Shown here in pieces: positions 49,920 through 58,043 of a stretch of 64,000 nucleotides of DNA (position 1 is the stretch's first letter; each line of letters opens with the position of its first letter). The notes beneath the pieces were generated by a model. It made no database searches. It was not told the origin of the DNA and saw nothing but the letters and a program-made list of their open reading frames with translations. The stretch spans positions 868,001 to 932,000 of the forward strand of contig NZ_CP011451.1 in the NCBI RefSeq assembly GCF_001007935.1. The letters run 5' to 3'. A program made the position numbers and the translations under genes. This DNA comes from Nitrosomonas communis. GTDB taxonomy: Bacteria > Pseudomonadota > Gammaproteobacteria > Burkholderiales > Nitrosomonadaceae.

Positions 49920-50020
49920 ATTCCATTTTTAAATCTAAAGGATATCCATCAAATTATTTATTGATGTAATTTCAATAACTTGCTATAGTTAATAATTAAC
50001 TTTTGATCTAGAAATGGAAT
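49920..50020 (+). repeat. MITE-like element, copy G (101 bp, different core)
   Basis: The ends are those of the family (ATTCCATTTTTAAATCTAAA at left, TTTTGATCTAGAAATGGAAT at right). The inner 60 bases (GATATCCATCAAATTATT...) share nothing with the GC-rich core of the other copies and are AT-rich instead. It is directly downstream of the fusion gene. Confidence 0.65.
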
Positions 50021-50045
50021 AAGAAACTGTTTGGAAACGCCTGTT

Positions 50046-50145
50046 TTATGTCAAGCGCTTCAACATAATGCGTGCCATAGCGATGTAAACCCAGCTTTCA
50101 TCCGTCCGGGTGAGGCGTTCATAACTTTTACTAAGCCTGCCAGAC
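50046..50145 (-). pseudogene. IS5-family transposase, C-terminal remnant
   Basis: On the minus strand the frame reads RLSKSYERLTRTDESWVYIA followed by MARIMLKRLT and a stop. This is the typical end of an IS5-type DDE transposase (SKSYERL...DEAWIYVAM-like). Nothing upstream on that strand continues the protein, so it is a truncated relic. An exact 16-bp tandem duplication (TCTGGATAACTCATTT at 50151-50166 and 50167-50182) lies at its broken edge. Confidence 0.7.
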
Positions 50146-50150
50146 TGACT

Positions 50151-50182
50151 TCTGGATAACTCATTTTCTGGATAACTCATTT
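50151..50182 (+). repeat. 16-bp tandem duplication
   Basis: TCTGGATAACTCATTT occurs twice without a gap at the edge of the IS5 relic. It may be a scar of the rearrangement that cut the transposase. Confidence 0.85.
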
Positions 50183-50384
50183 CCAGGATTATGCACCATC
50201 GTTTGCCGCGCAAAATAGCGATGGGGTGGATGGGTTGCGCCTGTCAGCAGAGAACAACCTCTTTTCTATCATCATTTCCACCAAAATGTGCAGAAAAGCA
50301 TATTTCATCACAACAAATTCTGAATAGAAATCCGATTTATCTACTTGAAAAAGGAATCTCTGGCAAATTCACTCTTATTTTTGA

Positions 50385-50815
50385 TGCTCGTGCAATATCC
50401 AGGCTAGCGCTTGTCCAATACATTGAATACTGACTTCGCAATCAAGCACTAGAGACAGCCATTCAAAATTATGGTTGTCCATAGATCATGAATACTGATC
50501 AGGGTGTCCAGTTCATTAGCGATGCATTTGCTTCGATATTAAAGAAGCATTATATCTAGATCAGCATAGAGGGTAAGGATTGCTACCATGAGAATATTTT
50601 TTTGAGCGATTATGGCTGTCAGTTAAGCAAGAGTTTTTATATCCGAGTTTATTCAATAACTTGGAGGAGATAAAGAAAAATTTAATTGCATGGTTTGATA
50701 GGTATGGTCAAGAATGATTCTATCAAAGCCCTGACAGGCTTACGCCTGAAGAAATCTATCATAATGCTCAAAGAAACCATCTGATTGCCTGAACCTGATC
50801 AACTAAACTTACCAG
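50385..50815 (+). pseudogene. IS3-family transposase (OrfB) remnant
   Basis: Pieces of an IS3-type OrfB appear in order but in different frames with several stops: RLSNTLNTDF, ALETAIQNYGCP, NTDQGVQFISDAFASILKKH and ISIEGKD. The last piece is SPDRLTPEEIYHNAQRN near the C-terminus. The catalytic DDE block is broken by a stop after KKHYI. It is inactive and old. The stretch from 50021 to about 50900 is a graveyard of at least two insertion sequences; the rest up to 51199 has no gene I can support. Confidence 0.75.
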
Positions 50816-51199
50816 AGCTTAATTTTCTTTCAGGTTGCCCAATTAATTAATAGGAACTATATCAAGGTAAAGAATCAGGCAGTAAGTTATAGAATAAATA
50901 TTAGCTCATTTCAATGTATTAAAAACTGCGGATGTCATCAGGCAGTAATAAAGACGTAATGTTGAACCGTATAATGATCAATACTAAGTTTATTCCTGTT
51001 CTTAGGCTACGGTGTCAGCTTTTATCATTTCTCCCTTTTGTACCACAGCTGGCACCTTTTTACAGATTTTATCTTTGCAAGAACCATAAAATTTGCATAG
51101 ATGAAGGCTTTGACCAGTATATTTCTCCAGTTCTCACGCGCTCTAATATACCCTACCAAAAAGATTTTTTACAATTAATAAGAAAGATTTGATATTTCT

Positions 51200-51685
51200 A
51201 TGAGATTCTATTTGATTTTAACTAGCTTATTACTAAGTGCGTGCTCTACCCTGCCCCTCGCATTTGAAGATCCACATATAACAAAAATTTCATATACAGA
51301 GGTAAACGCAGACATTGAAAATAATAAAAATACTTTGGTGCGCTGGGGTGGTGTCATTGCGGATGTCAAGAATGATGAAAACTTCAGCTGGATGGAGGTC
51401 ATATTTTATCCATTGGATTATTATGGTCGCCCCAAAATAAATAAACCCAGCGAAGGACGTTTTGTCATTAAAAGTCCGGAATTTTTTGATCCAAAGGACT
51501 ATGCTAAAAATAGAGAAATTATTACTGTAGGCGTAATTGAAGGCAGAACTGAGCATATAACCAGCTCCGATAGTTCAGAGCTACCATTGATAAAAGCCAC
51601 AGCTATTCATCTCTGGCCGATAAATTACCGAGATAATTATTACGGACATTGTCGGTTCTGCTATTTTATGCAGCTATTCTGGTAG
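51200..51685 (+). CDS. slp: Slp-family outer-membrane lipoprotein
   Basis: A 161-residue lipoprotein with signal peptide and lipobox LLSAC (Cys15). The body matches the Slp/YeaY family: VRWGGVIADVKNDENFSWME, VIFYPLDYYGRP, SEGRFVIKSPEFFDPKDYA and REIITVGVIEG. Slp is an outer-membrane lipoprotein induced by starvation or stationary phase in E. coli; its molecular job is not settled. It is a single gene between IS relics and a PhoB-like regulator on the other strand. Base composition is AT-rich, like the surrounding accessory segment. Confidence 0.88.
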   Translation: MRFYLILTSLLLSACSTLPLAFEDPHITKISYTEVNADIENNKNTLVRWGGVIADVKNDENFSWMEVIFYPLDYYGRPKINKPSEGRFVIKSPEFFDPKDYAKNREIITVGVIEGRTEHITSSDSSELPLIKATAIHLWPINYRDNYYGHCRFCYFMQLFW

Positions 51686-51869
51686 ATGCGAAATTTTTCC
51701 GTAAAACGTCACAATGAAATAATTTATCATCTACTGGCAATTAATCATTCTAAAATCATTGAGTTGGGCTCAATCTGGTTCAACCTAAATACCACAGTTG
51801 AGTTAGGTGGAGCGTGTAGTGATCCAGATGCGATGTAAAGTGCGGCGAAGCCACAGACTGTGCTCTGTA

Positions 51870-51928
51870 CAACGAAGAGCAACACGCCACATTCGCGCCT
51901 GAATGGACAGATGATGTCCTCTTCGTTG
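51870..51928. repeat. Long-spaced perfect inverted repeat
   Basis: CAACGAAGAG (51870-51879) and CTCTTCGTTG (51919-51928) are exact inverted complements separated by 39 bases. They could be the stem of a structured RNA or the ends of a small relic. No coding frame is evident. Confidence 0.4.
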
Positions 51929-52182
51929 CATCACACCATTTTGGAGAATACAAAATTTCTAAAGTGCCCCCCCCTATACCATGAGCCTAGCTTACTAATC
52001 AAGCATTTAATTACGTTTTAGATTCAAGCTTTACTTACTGAAAGAGAGCTTGAACAAAAGAGCGTCCGTAAACACCGAAAATCACCCCTTCTCAATAACA
52101 TTAAATATAAACATGAGCTAAGACTCATGAAATTTCCAAAAAGAACAGCTGCAACTAAACACCTTTCATTCCCTCCTGAAAG

Positions 52183-52260
52183 ATGTCTATGAATAATTTG
52201 GTTTTATTGGCTGCGGGTTTAATGATAGGTTACGGTTTGGACAATTTTGGTTTGAGCTGA
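52183..52260 (+). CDS. Possible 25-residue membrane peptide
   Basis: ATG at 52183 opens MSMNNLVLLAAGLMIGYGLD and ends FGLS at TGA 52260. It would be one hydrophobic helix with glycines. The CCTCC ahead of it is the wrong strand for a ribosome site, so expression is doubtful. It converges on the response-regulator gene. Confidence 0.2.
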   Translation: MSMNNLVLLAAGLMIGYGLDNFGLS

Positions 52261-52272
52261 AACATCGTTGGT

Positions 52273-52980
52273 TTACTCAACAGAAAATCGATAACCAATT
52301 CCCCTGACTGTCTGTACCAGATTTTCTTTACCTACTACTTTAAGAGTGGTTCTCAGCCTGCGAATATACACGTCGATGGTACGTTCTTCGATAAAAACAT
52401 GATCACCCCATAATCGATCTTGCAGTTGGGCACGTGTATGTACCCGCTCTTTGTTTGCCATCAAAAAATGCAAGAGGCGAAATTCAGTGGGCCCTAATGT
52501 AATTTCAGCTGGTTCTAACTGCTTATCCTTGATGTACGCATGTACTCTATGTGTAGCTGGATCAAGTTTTAATCCCCCCAACTGAATAATTTCCTCCGCC
52601 ATCTCGGGTAAACGCCGACGTAACACAGCTTTGATTCTTGCAATCAGCTCATGAGGTGAAAAGGGTTTGATAATAACATCTTCCACCTCAACCACCAGAT
52701 TAGCGATTATTTCACTTTCCTGATCTCGAGCAGTTAATATAATAATTGGAATGGATTTGGTACGTTCTTCAATCTTCAAACTGCGTGCAAATTCTACCCT
52801 GTCCATATTAGGCAGTACCCCACCAATTATCACAAGATCGGGTAAGACATTGATGATTATTCTTTTAGCTTGCTCTGCATTATCAGCACATAAAGCAATC
52901 AGACCTGCTCTTTTTAAATTGAGCGAAATCGTTTCCTGGAGAATAGGTTCATCTTCAACTATTAGAATTGTTATTGTCAT
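52273..52980 (-). CDS. PhoB-like response regulator lacking the phospho-acceptor Asp
   Basis: A 235-residue OmpR/PhoB-class regulator. The receiver domain (1-120) keeps the acidic pair in IVEDEP, Thr83 (LTARDQ) and Lys105 (IKPFSPHELIARIKAVLRRR). At the phosphorylation site, however, the sequence is PDLVIIGGVLPNMD, with Gly53 where PhoB has Asp (PDLILLDWMLP). The DNA-binding winged helix is intact and very PhoB-like (LGPTEFRLLHFLMANKERVH, ERTIDVYIRRLRTTLK, VQTVRGIGYRFSVE). No histidine kinase gene is next to it. It probably binds Pho-box-like DNA without normal phosphorelay control. Confidence 0.92.
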   Translation of the reverse strand: MTITILIVEDEPILQETISLNLKRAGLIALCADNAEQAKRIIINVLPDLVIIGGVLPNMDRVEFARSLKIEERTKSIPIIILTARDQESEIIANLVVEVEDVIIKPFSPHELIARIKAVLRRRLPEMAEEIIQLGGLKLDPATHRVHAYIKDKQLEPAEITLGPTEFRLLHFLMANKERVHTRAQLQDRLWGDHVFIEERTIDVYIRRLRTTLKVVGKENLVQTVRGIGYRFSVE

Positions 52981-53049
52981 ACATTATCTCATTCTTAGTA
53001 TATATAGTTAAAGGATGTTGAGATAATATAAATAAAATTTTACAAATTC

Positions 53050-53066
53050 GTGACAATAACATGAAA
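53050..53066 (-). promoter_or_regulatory. Candidate Pho box upstream of the PhoB-like gene
   Basis: On the minus strand the sequence is TTTCATGTTATTGTCAC: two TGTCA-type half-sites with starts exactly 11 bases apart, the second perfect and the first with one mismatch. It lies about 70 bases before the regulator's start codon. It would fit autoregulation by this PhoB-like protein or control by the canonical PhoB. Confidence 0.45.
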
Positions 53067-53214
53067 ACAACCTTTCATTTGTATAGCTGATTAATTATTT
53101 GATTTATTATCAAAAATAAGCAAAGCAAATAAATAGAAGATACTCATCTTAGATTATGACCTGCTAGTTCTCTCTAGCTGACTTCGTTCCTGTTGCGCCT
53201 AAAGGTTTGTTGAA

Positions 53215-53661
53215 TCAATCAATAGCATCGGGTGAGAAACGAATAGAAACAATACGCAGCAATGTCAGTACCGCAATCACAGCAATATGTAATCCAACTT
53301 CTATCAATGTGTATGCTTTATACCAGAGGCCGATTAACTCTCCGATCAGCACCACTAATGCAACATCGAGGATGAAGGTTACCTTTACACGCCCTACTGC
53401 CAGATAAGATTGTAATATGCGAATCAGTTCAAGCACTGCGAGGACCAACACGACATCAATAATGATATGCTCGACAACGTTTGCCCATCCATTCTTGAAA
53501 ATATGAGGCAAGTTTGACATTAAATTGAGTATGCCTACGCCTATCCACAAATAGAGCGCTAACATCAGGATACCAACTATAAATTGAATGATGCGCAGAT
53601 GCCAATCACTATCAGTTAACAGGACTATATTTTTTCTTTTGATTATTTCTTGATTAATCAT
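53215..53661 (-). CDS. psiE: PsiE-family membrane protein
   Basis: A 148-residue protein with four membrane spans (about 24-45, 63-82, 92-110, 117-135) of the phosphate-starvation-inducible PsiE family. Typical features are the short hydrophilic loops and the C-terminal RIVSIRFSPD. In E. coli, psiE is under PhoB and CRP control; its function is unknown. It lies upstream of the PhoB-like gene on the same strand, with 234 bases between, which supports a phosphate-linked pair. The start is ATG 53661. Confidence 0.82.
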   Translation of the reverse strand: MINQEIIKRKNIVLLTDSDWHLRIIQFIVGILMLALYLWIGVGILNLMSNLPHIFKNGWANVVEHIIIDVVLVLAVLELIRILQSYLAVGRVKVTFILDVALVVLIGELIGLWYKAYTLIEVGLHIAVIAVLTLLRIVSIRFSPDAID

Positions 53662-53713
53662 TGATCCACTCCATTTGATTGAATTATGTGGATTCTTATC
53701 TTATAGATTTAAT

Positions 53714-53730
53714 ATAAAAGTTTTGTGACG
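53714..53730 (-). promoter_or_regulatory. Weak candidate Pho box upstream of psiE
   Basis: Minus-strand CGTCACAAAACTTTTAT resembles TGTCAT-5N-TGTCAT with one good half-site and a poor second one at the right 11-base spacing. It is 53-69 bases ahead of psiE. The support comes mainly from the gene's family, not from the match itself. Confidence 0.3.
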
Positions 53731-54028
53731 TTCTAATCATTTTTCTTCCGCTACATTCCGTCTCACCTTATCCACTTATCTTATCAAGAAAAATCAAGCG
53801 CATTGGCCTGGGCGCTCATGAATCCTGATCATTTCCACATTTATTTAACTTATTGTATATAAATAAGTTATTTTACAGATGACGAGTGTTTAATGCTTAA
53901 TGTCATCTGATCGTAACGATAATGAAATATTCAACTAGTAGCATGCGGCAATTGCTAATAACGGATTGCAAATTCAGATTGCATGCTATCCGTCTTACCC
54001 ACTTAATTCATTTTATGCATTGGGACTT

Positions 54029-54796
54029 ATGCTGAAATATTTTCTAAAGAAAACAATTTTATTCATTGGATTGATATTTTTAACTCCTGCACCGACAGCG
54101 ATGGGAAGTAGTCTGGAAAATCTGGCAAAGGCACTGGCCAAGATTCGAGGCGAAGTTGAGACATTACAAACACAACTGGATACTGAAAAGGAAAAACATG
54201 GCAGCAGAATGTCTGCACTCAATTCGCAATTGGCAGATTTAAGTGTGGAAGAGAGAAGGCAGAAAATGAGTATTGAGAAATTGCAGCATTCTATAGAAAA
54301 AATGACGGCTGATGCTAAGAAAGCTGAGCAATCAGGCGAGAATCTGAAGCCTGTCTTATTAGCAATACTAAAAGATTATAAACAGTACATTCAGATAGGT
54401 TTCCCGTTTAAAACGGAAGATCGTATCAAGGCAATTGAAAATCTAGAGAATAACGTGGTTAATCAAACAATTGATCCTAATAAAGCCATTAATCAGGCAT
54501 GGTCCTTAATAGAAGATGAAATTCGTCTGAGTAAGGAAAATGGGATCTATCAGCAAACCATTTCGTTGAGTGGAGAAAAAATGCTGGTGGATATTGCAAA
54601 ACTGGGCACGGTTTTCCTTTTTTTTCAAACCAGAGATAACCGGGTTGGGATGGCTAAAAGAGATACCGATAATGGCTGGAAATTCGAAACAGTTGATGAC
54701 AATGACCACATTGAGCGCATCACCAAGTTATTTGACTCATTGAAAAAACAAATCCGCCAAGGTTATTTTGAATTACCTAATCCTCTCATAAAATGA
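54029..54796 (+). CDS. DUF3450 periplasmic coiled-coil protein
   Basis: A 255-residue protein. ATG 54029 (MLKYFLKKTILFIGLIFL) is chosen because it begins a proper signal peptide; the longer frame starts with TTG 21 codons earlier and has a non-signal leader. After cleavage (about residue 28) comes a long coiled coil (about 30-95). A globular part follows, with LLAILKDYKQYIQIGFPFKT, WSLIEDEIRLSKENGIYQQT and VDIAKLGTVFLFFQTRDNRV. DUF3450 proteins are known from TonB operons with a long ExbB, where they are thought to be periplasmic partners. It overlaps the next gene by four bases (ATGA). Confidence 0.85.
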   Translation: MLKYFLKKTILFIGLIFLTPAPTAMGSSLENLAKALAKIRGEVETLQTQLDTEKEKHGSRMSALNSQLADLSVEERRQKMSIEKLQHSIEKMTADAKKAEQSGENLKPVLLAILKDYKQYIQIGFPFKTEDRIKAIENLENNVVNQTIDPNKAINQAWSLIEDEIRLSKENGIYQQTISLSGEKMLVDIAKLGTVFLFFQTRDNRVGMAKRDTDNGWKFETVDDNDHIERITKLFDSLKKQIRQGYFELPNPLIK

Positions 54797-56301
54797 AGAA
54801 AATCCTATTTTTGTTGTTACTGCTGATTGTACAGGGAAGTTCTGTCTGTGCTGCCGAAGATAAAAATACAGCTACTTCGCAAACCACCATTGTTTCTGAA
54901 CCTGCAGTTAAGCAGGATAGTCCTTCAGATCCGGGTAAACAGCAAAAAAAGAGCGTAGCAAAACAAGAAATAATTAATTTAGAGACTGCGTATAAACGTG
55001 AGTATGCTTTCCTGGAGGCCCAAAAACGGGAATTAACTGAACGTCTGAAAAACTATCAAGCCAACGCAGCCCGCGAAGAAAAGAATCTCTCTCATAAAAT
55101 CAGCGCACTTGAACGCAGCTCTGTTGAGCGCTCAACTAAAATTGATCAGCTCAACACGCAATTGTCAGAAGCAGAACGCAAAGAAGCCGCTGTTACTGAA
55201 CGCAGCGATACTTTAGAGATAACCTACGCCCAGGCAGAAGCAACCCTTAAGAATCATGGTATTGAGGTACCCTCATCCATTAAAGATGCGCAAGATAACG
55301 ATCCTGCCAAAGTAAATTATCTGTTTAAACAAGCATTGTCATTAATTCAGGGGTTGAGTGCGATCCAGACAAAGACTGGAAGCTTTTTCCTGGAAAATGG
55401 CAAACAAGCTCATGGAACGCTTATTCAATTAGGTAATATCGCAGCATATGGTACCAGTGAACAAGGAAATGGCAGTTTAGTGCCTGCTGGTGGCGGAGAT
55501 TTCAAAGTATGGAAGGGTTCTGGTGCGGAAAGTGCGGTCGCTTTGAGCAAAAACCAGCAACCTGATTTATTACAGCTTTTTTTATTTGAATCACGCACTA
55601 ATGCAATTGAAGAATCCACTGAAAAGTCGGTGGCGAGCATCATCGATTCAGGTGGCCCCATTGGTTGGGTTATTGTGGCTCTTGGTGCCATTGCCGGGTT
55701 TCTTATTCTGATTCGTGCTTATTTGCTTCAATCCAACAGTGCTAACACTCAGAAACTTTCTGATCAGATTATTCATCAGCTTGACGAGGGGGATTTGGAG
55801 GTCGCTAGAAAAAGCTGCGAGGATAATTCATCAGCTATCAGCCGGGTTTTGTCATATACATTGCATCATTTGAAAGATGACAGGGATCACATGGAAAGTA
55901 TTGTATATGAAGCAATTCTGCAAGAATCCGGACCACTGGATCGCTTTGGCTCGGCTATTCTGGTCATTGCTTCAGTAGCACCATTGCTGGGTTTGCTGGG
56001 AACAGTAACCGGCATGATTGAGACTTTTGACATGATTACCGAGTTTGGCACCGGTGATCCAAAATTATTATCCGAAGGGATAGCGATTGCATTGGTAACG
56101 ACAGAGTTGGGTCTCATTGTTGCCATTCCAGCATTATTGCTTGGCTCTGTATTGTCAGCTTGGGCGAGGAATATTAAACGTGATATGGAGCATTCGGCGC
56201 TTAGAATTACTAATATTTTCCTCGGTAGATCGAATTCGATCGAGGTGAGTGATGCAAAAACTCAGCATATCAGCAATGATCCTTTAGTGCTGAACAATTG
56301 A
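54793..56301 (+). CDS. Long ExbB-like (TtpC-associated) proton channel protein
   Basis: A 502-residue MotA/TolQ/ExbB-family protein with an unusual N-terminal half. A signal peptide (1-21) is followed by a Gln/Lys-rich region and a coiled coil (about 55-150), then a periplasmic domain. The first inner-membrane helix is GWVIVALGAIAGFLILIRAY (about 295-315). The channel domain has AILVIASVAPLLGLLGTVTG and GIAIALVTTELGLIVAIPAL. Such long ExbB proteins occur with a second normal ExbB in TonB2-type systems. Here the short ExbB is the next gene, 51 bases on. Confidence 0.88.
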   Translation: MKKILFLLLLLIVQGSSVCAAEDKNTATSQTTIVSEPAVKQDSPSDPGKQQKKSVAKQEIINLETAYKREYAFLEAQKRELTERLKNYQANAAREEKNLSHKISALERSSVERSTKIDQLNTQLSEAERKEAAVTERSDTLEITYAQAEATLKNHGIEVPSSIKDAQDNDPAKVNYLFKQALSLIQGLSAIQTKTGSFFLENGKQAHGTLIQLGNIAAYGTSEQGNGSLVPAGGGDFKVWKGSGAESAVALSKNQQPDLLQLFLFESRTNAIEESTEKSVASIIDSGGPIGWVIVALGAIAGFLILIRAYLLQSNSANTQKLSDQIIHQLDEGDLEVARKSCEDNSSAISRVLSYTLHHLKDDRDHMESIVYEAILQESGPLDRFGSAILVIASVAPLLGLLGTVTGMIETFDMITEFGTGDPKLLSEGIAIALVTTELGLIVAIPALLLGSVLSAWARNIKRDMEHSALRITNIFLGRSNSIEVSDAKTQHISNDPLVLNN

Positions 56302-56352
56302 CCGGCTAATTAACCAGCTTAAAGAAATTTACACCAAAAAAGCAATATCCCG

Positions 56353-56961
56353 ATGAATGTCTCTGAATACATTCTGCTAATTAAGGAATTATTTGTTGCT
56401 GGCGGAATCGTCATGCCCCCACTGGTGCTTTGTATCTTATTACTCTGGTACGGGGTGGGTTACCGATTCTGGATTATGAAAGAGCCTAAATCAATGAGTG
56501 TGCGAGATATGTTTCGTTATTACCAGGAGCACACTGATAAACCTGCTAAAAGTATTGTGGCACAGGCGATGCAACAAGGCATTGAATTGAAGAAAAAAAA
56601 TGTTAGAAATCTTCGCCGTCACCTGGATGCGACTTTCTATGAGTATGAAAGAGAAATTGGAAAATTTTCTACTCTGATTCGTGTGGTTGTTCTTATCTCT
56701 CCTCTGCTGGGTTTATTGGGAACCGTGATTGGCATGATTGAAACATTTGATTCTCTGGCAACCATGACATTGTTCTCCCAAACCGGCGGTATTGCTGGTG
56801 GTATTGCACAAGCCTTATTTACCACTCAAATGGGGTTAACCGTTGCGATTCCAGGTTTATTAATGAATAGCCTCTTGAATAGAAGGCAACGCCAAATAGA
56901 GCAGGATCTCACTCAAGTCAAAGATTTGTTGTGTCATCAAAAATTACTATCCATAACCTAA
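56353..56961 (+). CDS. exbB: Biopolymer transport protein ExbB
   Basis: A 202-residue inner-membrane protein with three spans. The first is at about 19-38, and the second and third carry the family motif VLISPLLGLLGTVIGMIETF and GIAQALFTTQMGLTVAIPGL. It forms the proton channel with ExbD to energise TonB. It is the second ExbB-type gene of the operon, 13 bases before exbD. Confidence 0.9.
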   Translation: MNVSEYILLIKELFVAGGIVMPPLVLCILLLWYGVGYRFWIMKEPKSMSVRDMFRYYQEHTDKPAKSIVAQAMQQGIELKKKNVRNLRRHLDATFYEYEREIGKFSTLIRVVVLISPLLGLLGTVIGMIETFDSLATMTLFSQTGGIAGGIAQALFTTQMGLTVAIPGLLMNSLLNRRQRQIEQDLTQVKDLLCHQKLLSIT

Positions 56962-56974
56962 TGAGCCATAAATT

Positions 56975-57379
56975 ATGAGAAGCAATGAATCCAGTGAAGC
57001 TGAAGCCACCATCGACATGGCTCCATTGATCGACATCGTATTTATTTTATTGATTTTCTTCATGGTAACGACAACCTTTGTGAAAGATATGAAGCTGGAG
57101 CTTGAGCGGCCTAAGGCAAGTAGCTCAGTCACTGCTTCGAGCAAGGCCATTCGTTTGTTTATTGATCGGAATGGGGATACCTATCTCGATGGTGAATTGG
57201 TGCGTTTGTGGTTGATACAAAGCAAGTTACGCGATTTATTGAGTACCTCTTCCAGCAAAGTAATTCTAGTTGTAACCGATGAAGGTGTTCCTGCTGGAAA
57301 GCTGGTTGAAGTAGTAGACCAGGCCCGACTGGCAGGAGCTGAAAGCGTAGGTGTGGCAACTAAAAAAGAAGCGGGGTGA
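56975..57379 (+). CDS. exbD: Biopolymer transport protein ExbD
   Basis: A 134-residue protein with one N-terminal membrane helix and a periplasmic domain. DMAPLIDIVFILLIFFMVTT contains the protonatable Asp of the ExbD/TolR family. The periplasmic part has IRLFIDRNGDTYLDGELV and VILVVTDEGVPAGKLVEVVD. The stop is seven bases ahead of the tonB start. Confidence 0.92.
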   Translation: MRSNESSEAEATIDMAPLIDIVFILLIFFMVTTTFVKDMKLELERPKASSSVTASSKAIRLFIDRNGDTYLDGELVRLWLIQSKLRDLLSTSSSKVILVVTDEGVPAGKLVEVVDQARLAGAESVGVATKKEAG

Positions 57380-57386
57380 TACCAAT

Positions 57387-58025
57387 ATGGAAACGAATAA
57401 ATTTAATCGGCACTTGGCTGGCGCTATATCCATGTTATTGGGATTGATTTTGGTTTTCGGTCTGATATTGGTGATGAATCACTATATGGGAAAAATAGAG
57501 AAAGCACCACCCCAAGAAGTAACTGAGATCAGTATGACCAAAGAAATCAAACAAGAACCAAAAAAAGAAATCAAAAAAATAGAACCCAAAAAACAAGTGG
57601 CCCGACCTCAAGCCCCTACCCCTTTTAAAGGTCTCGATACGGCGCTATCTGGCATTGATCTCGGATTGCTCGGTTTGGGTGATGGAAAGACCAGTGATCT
57701 GGACGATTCTTTAATTGGTAAAACAGCTCATACCGTAATGACCGCTGATCTGGTTGATGTTCCGCCTAAGCCGATAGCCAGAGGAGCATTTAAATACCCG
57801 CCTACAGCAAAAAAGAACGGTATCAAAGGTTATGTTGTCTTGTCAGTACTCGTTGAGACTGATGGCTCAGTCAATCAAGTACAAGTGCTGGAATCAAATC
57901 CGTCAGGGATTTTTGATGCTTCTGCCCTGCAGGGCATTCGGTCCTGGCAGTTTGAACCTGCAAAGTATAAGGGCGAAGTTGTAAAAGTGTGGGCAAAACA
58001 AAAAATTCGTTTCGATTTATCCTGA
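57387..58025 (+). CDS. tonB: TonB energy-transducing protein
   Basis: A 212-residue protein. ATG 57387 (METNKFNRHLAG) after GGGGTGAT is chosen over the GTG at 57351, which would overlap exbD. It has one membrane anchor (MLLGLILVFGLILVMNHYMG) and a charged linker rich in Lys, Glu and Pro (KKEIKKIEPKKQVARPQAP). The C-terminal TonB domain is seen as KYPPTAKKNGIKGYVVLSVL, then VNQVQVLESNPSGIFDASAL and SWQFEPAKYKGE. It carries proton-motive energy to outer-membrane receptors, most likely the one encoded three kilobases downstream. Confidence 0.92.
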   Translation: METNKFNRHLAGAISMLLGLILVFGLILVMNHYMGKIEKAPPQEVTEISMTKEIKQEPKKEIKKIEPKKQVARPQAPTPFKGLDTALSGIDLGLLGLGDGKTSDLDDSLIGKTAHTVMTADLVDVPPKPIARGAFKYPPTAKKNGIKGYVVLSVLVETDGSVNQVQVLESNPSGIFDASALQGIRSWQFEPAKYKGEVVKVWAKQKIRFDLS

Positions 58026-58043
58026 TTCTCCAGCTAGATCGTA

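Larger units (their letters stand above)
51686..52272. other. 587-bp spacer between slp and the response-regulator gene
   Basis: It holds a 10-bp perfect inverted repeat and a possible 25-codon peptide, both listed separately. I see no other gene. The run of eight C at 51967-51974 is notable but unexplained. Confidence 0.4.

Noticed and set aside
50191..50433. 80-codon frame at 50191-50433
   Set aside because: It crosses the gap between two IS relics and shows no protein-like pattern.
50932..51192. 86-codon frame ahead of slp
   Set aside because: No ribosome site, random composition, not recognised.
53921..53940. Possible Fur box (GATAATGA...) ahead of the TonB operon
   Set aside because: Only the first eight bases fit; the second half does not pair or match, so it is no better than chance in AT-rich DNA.
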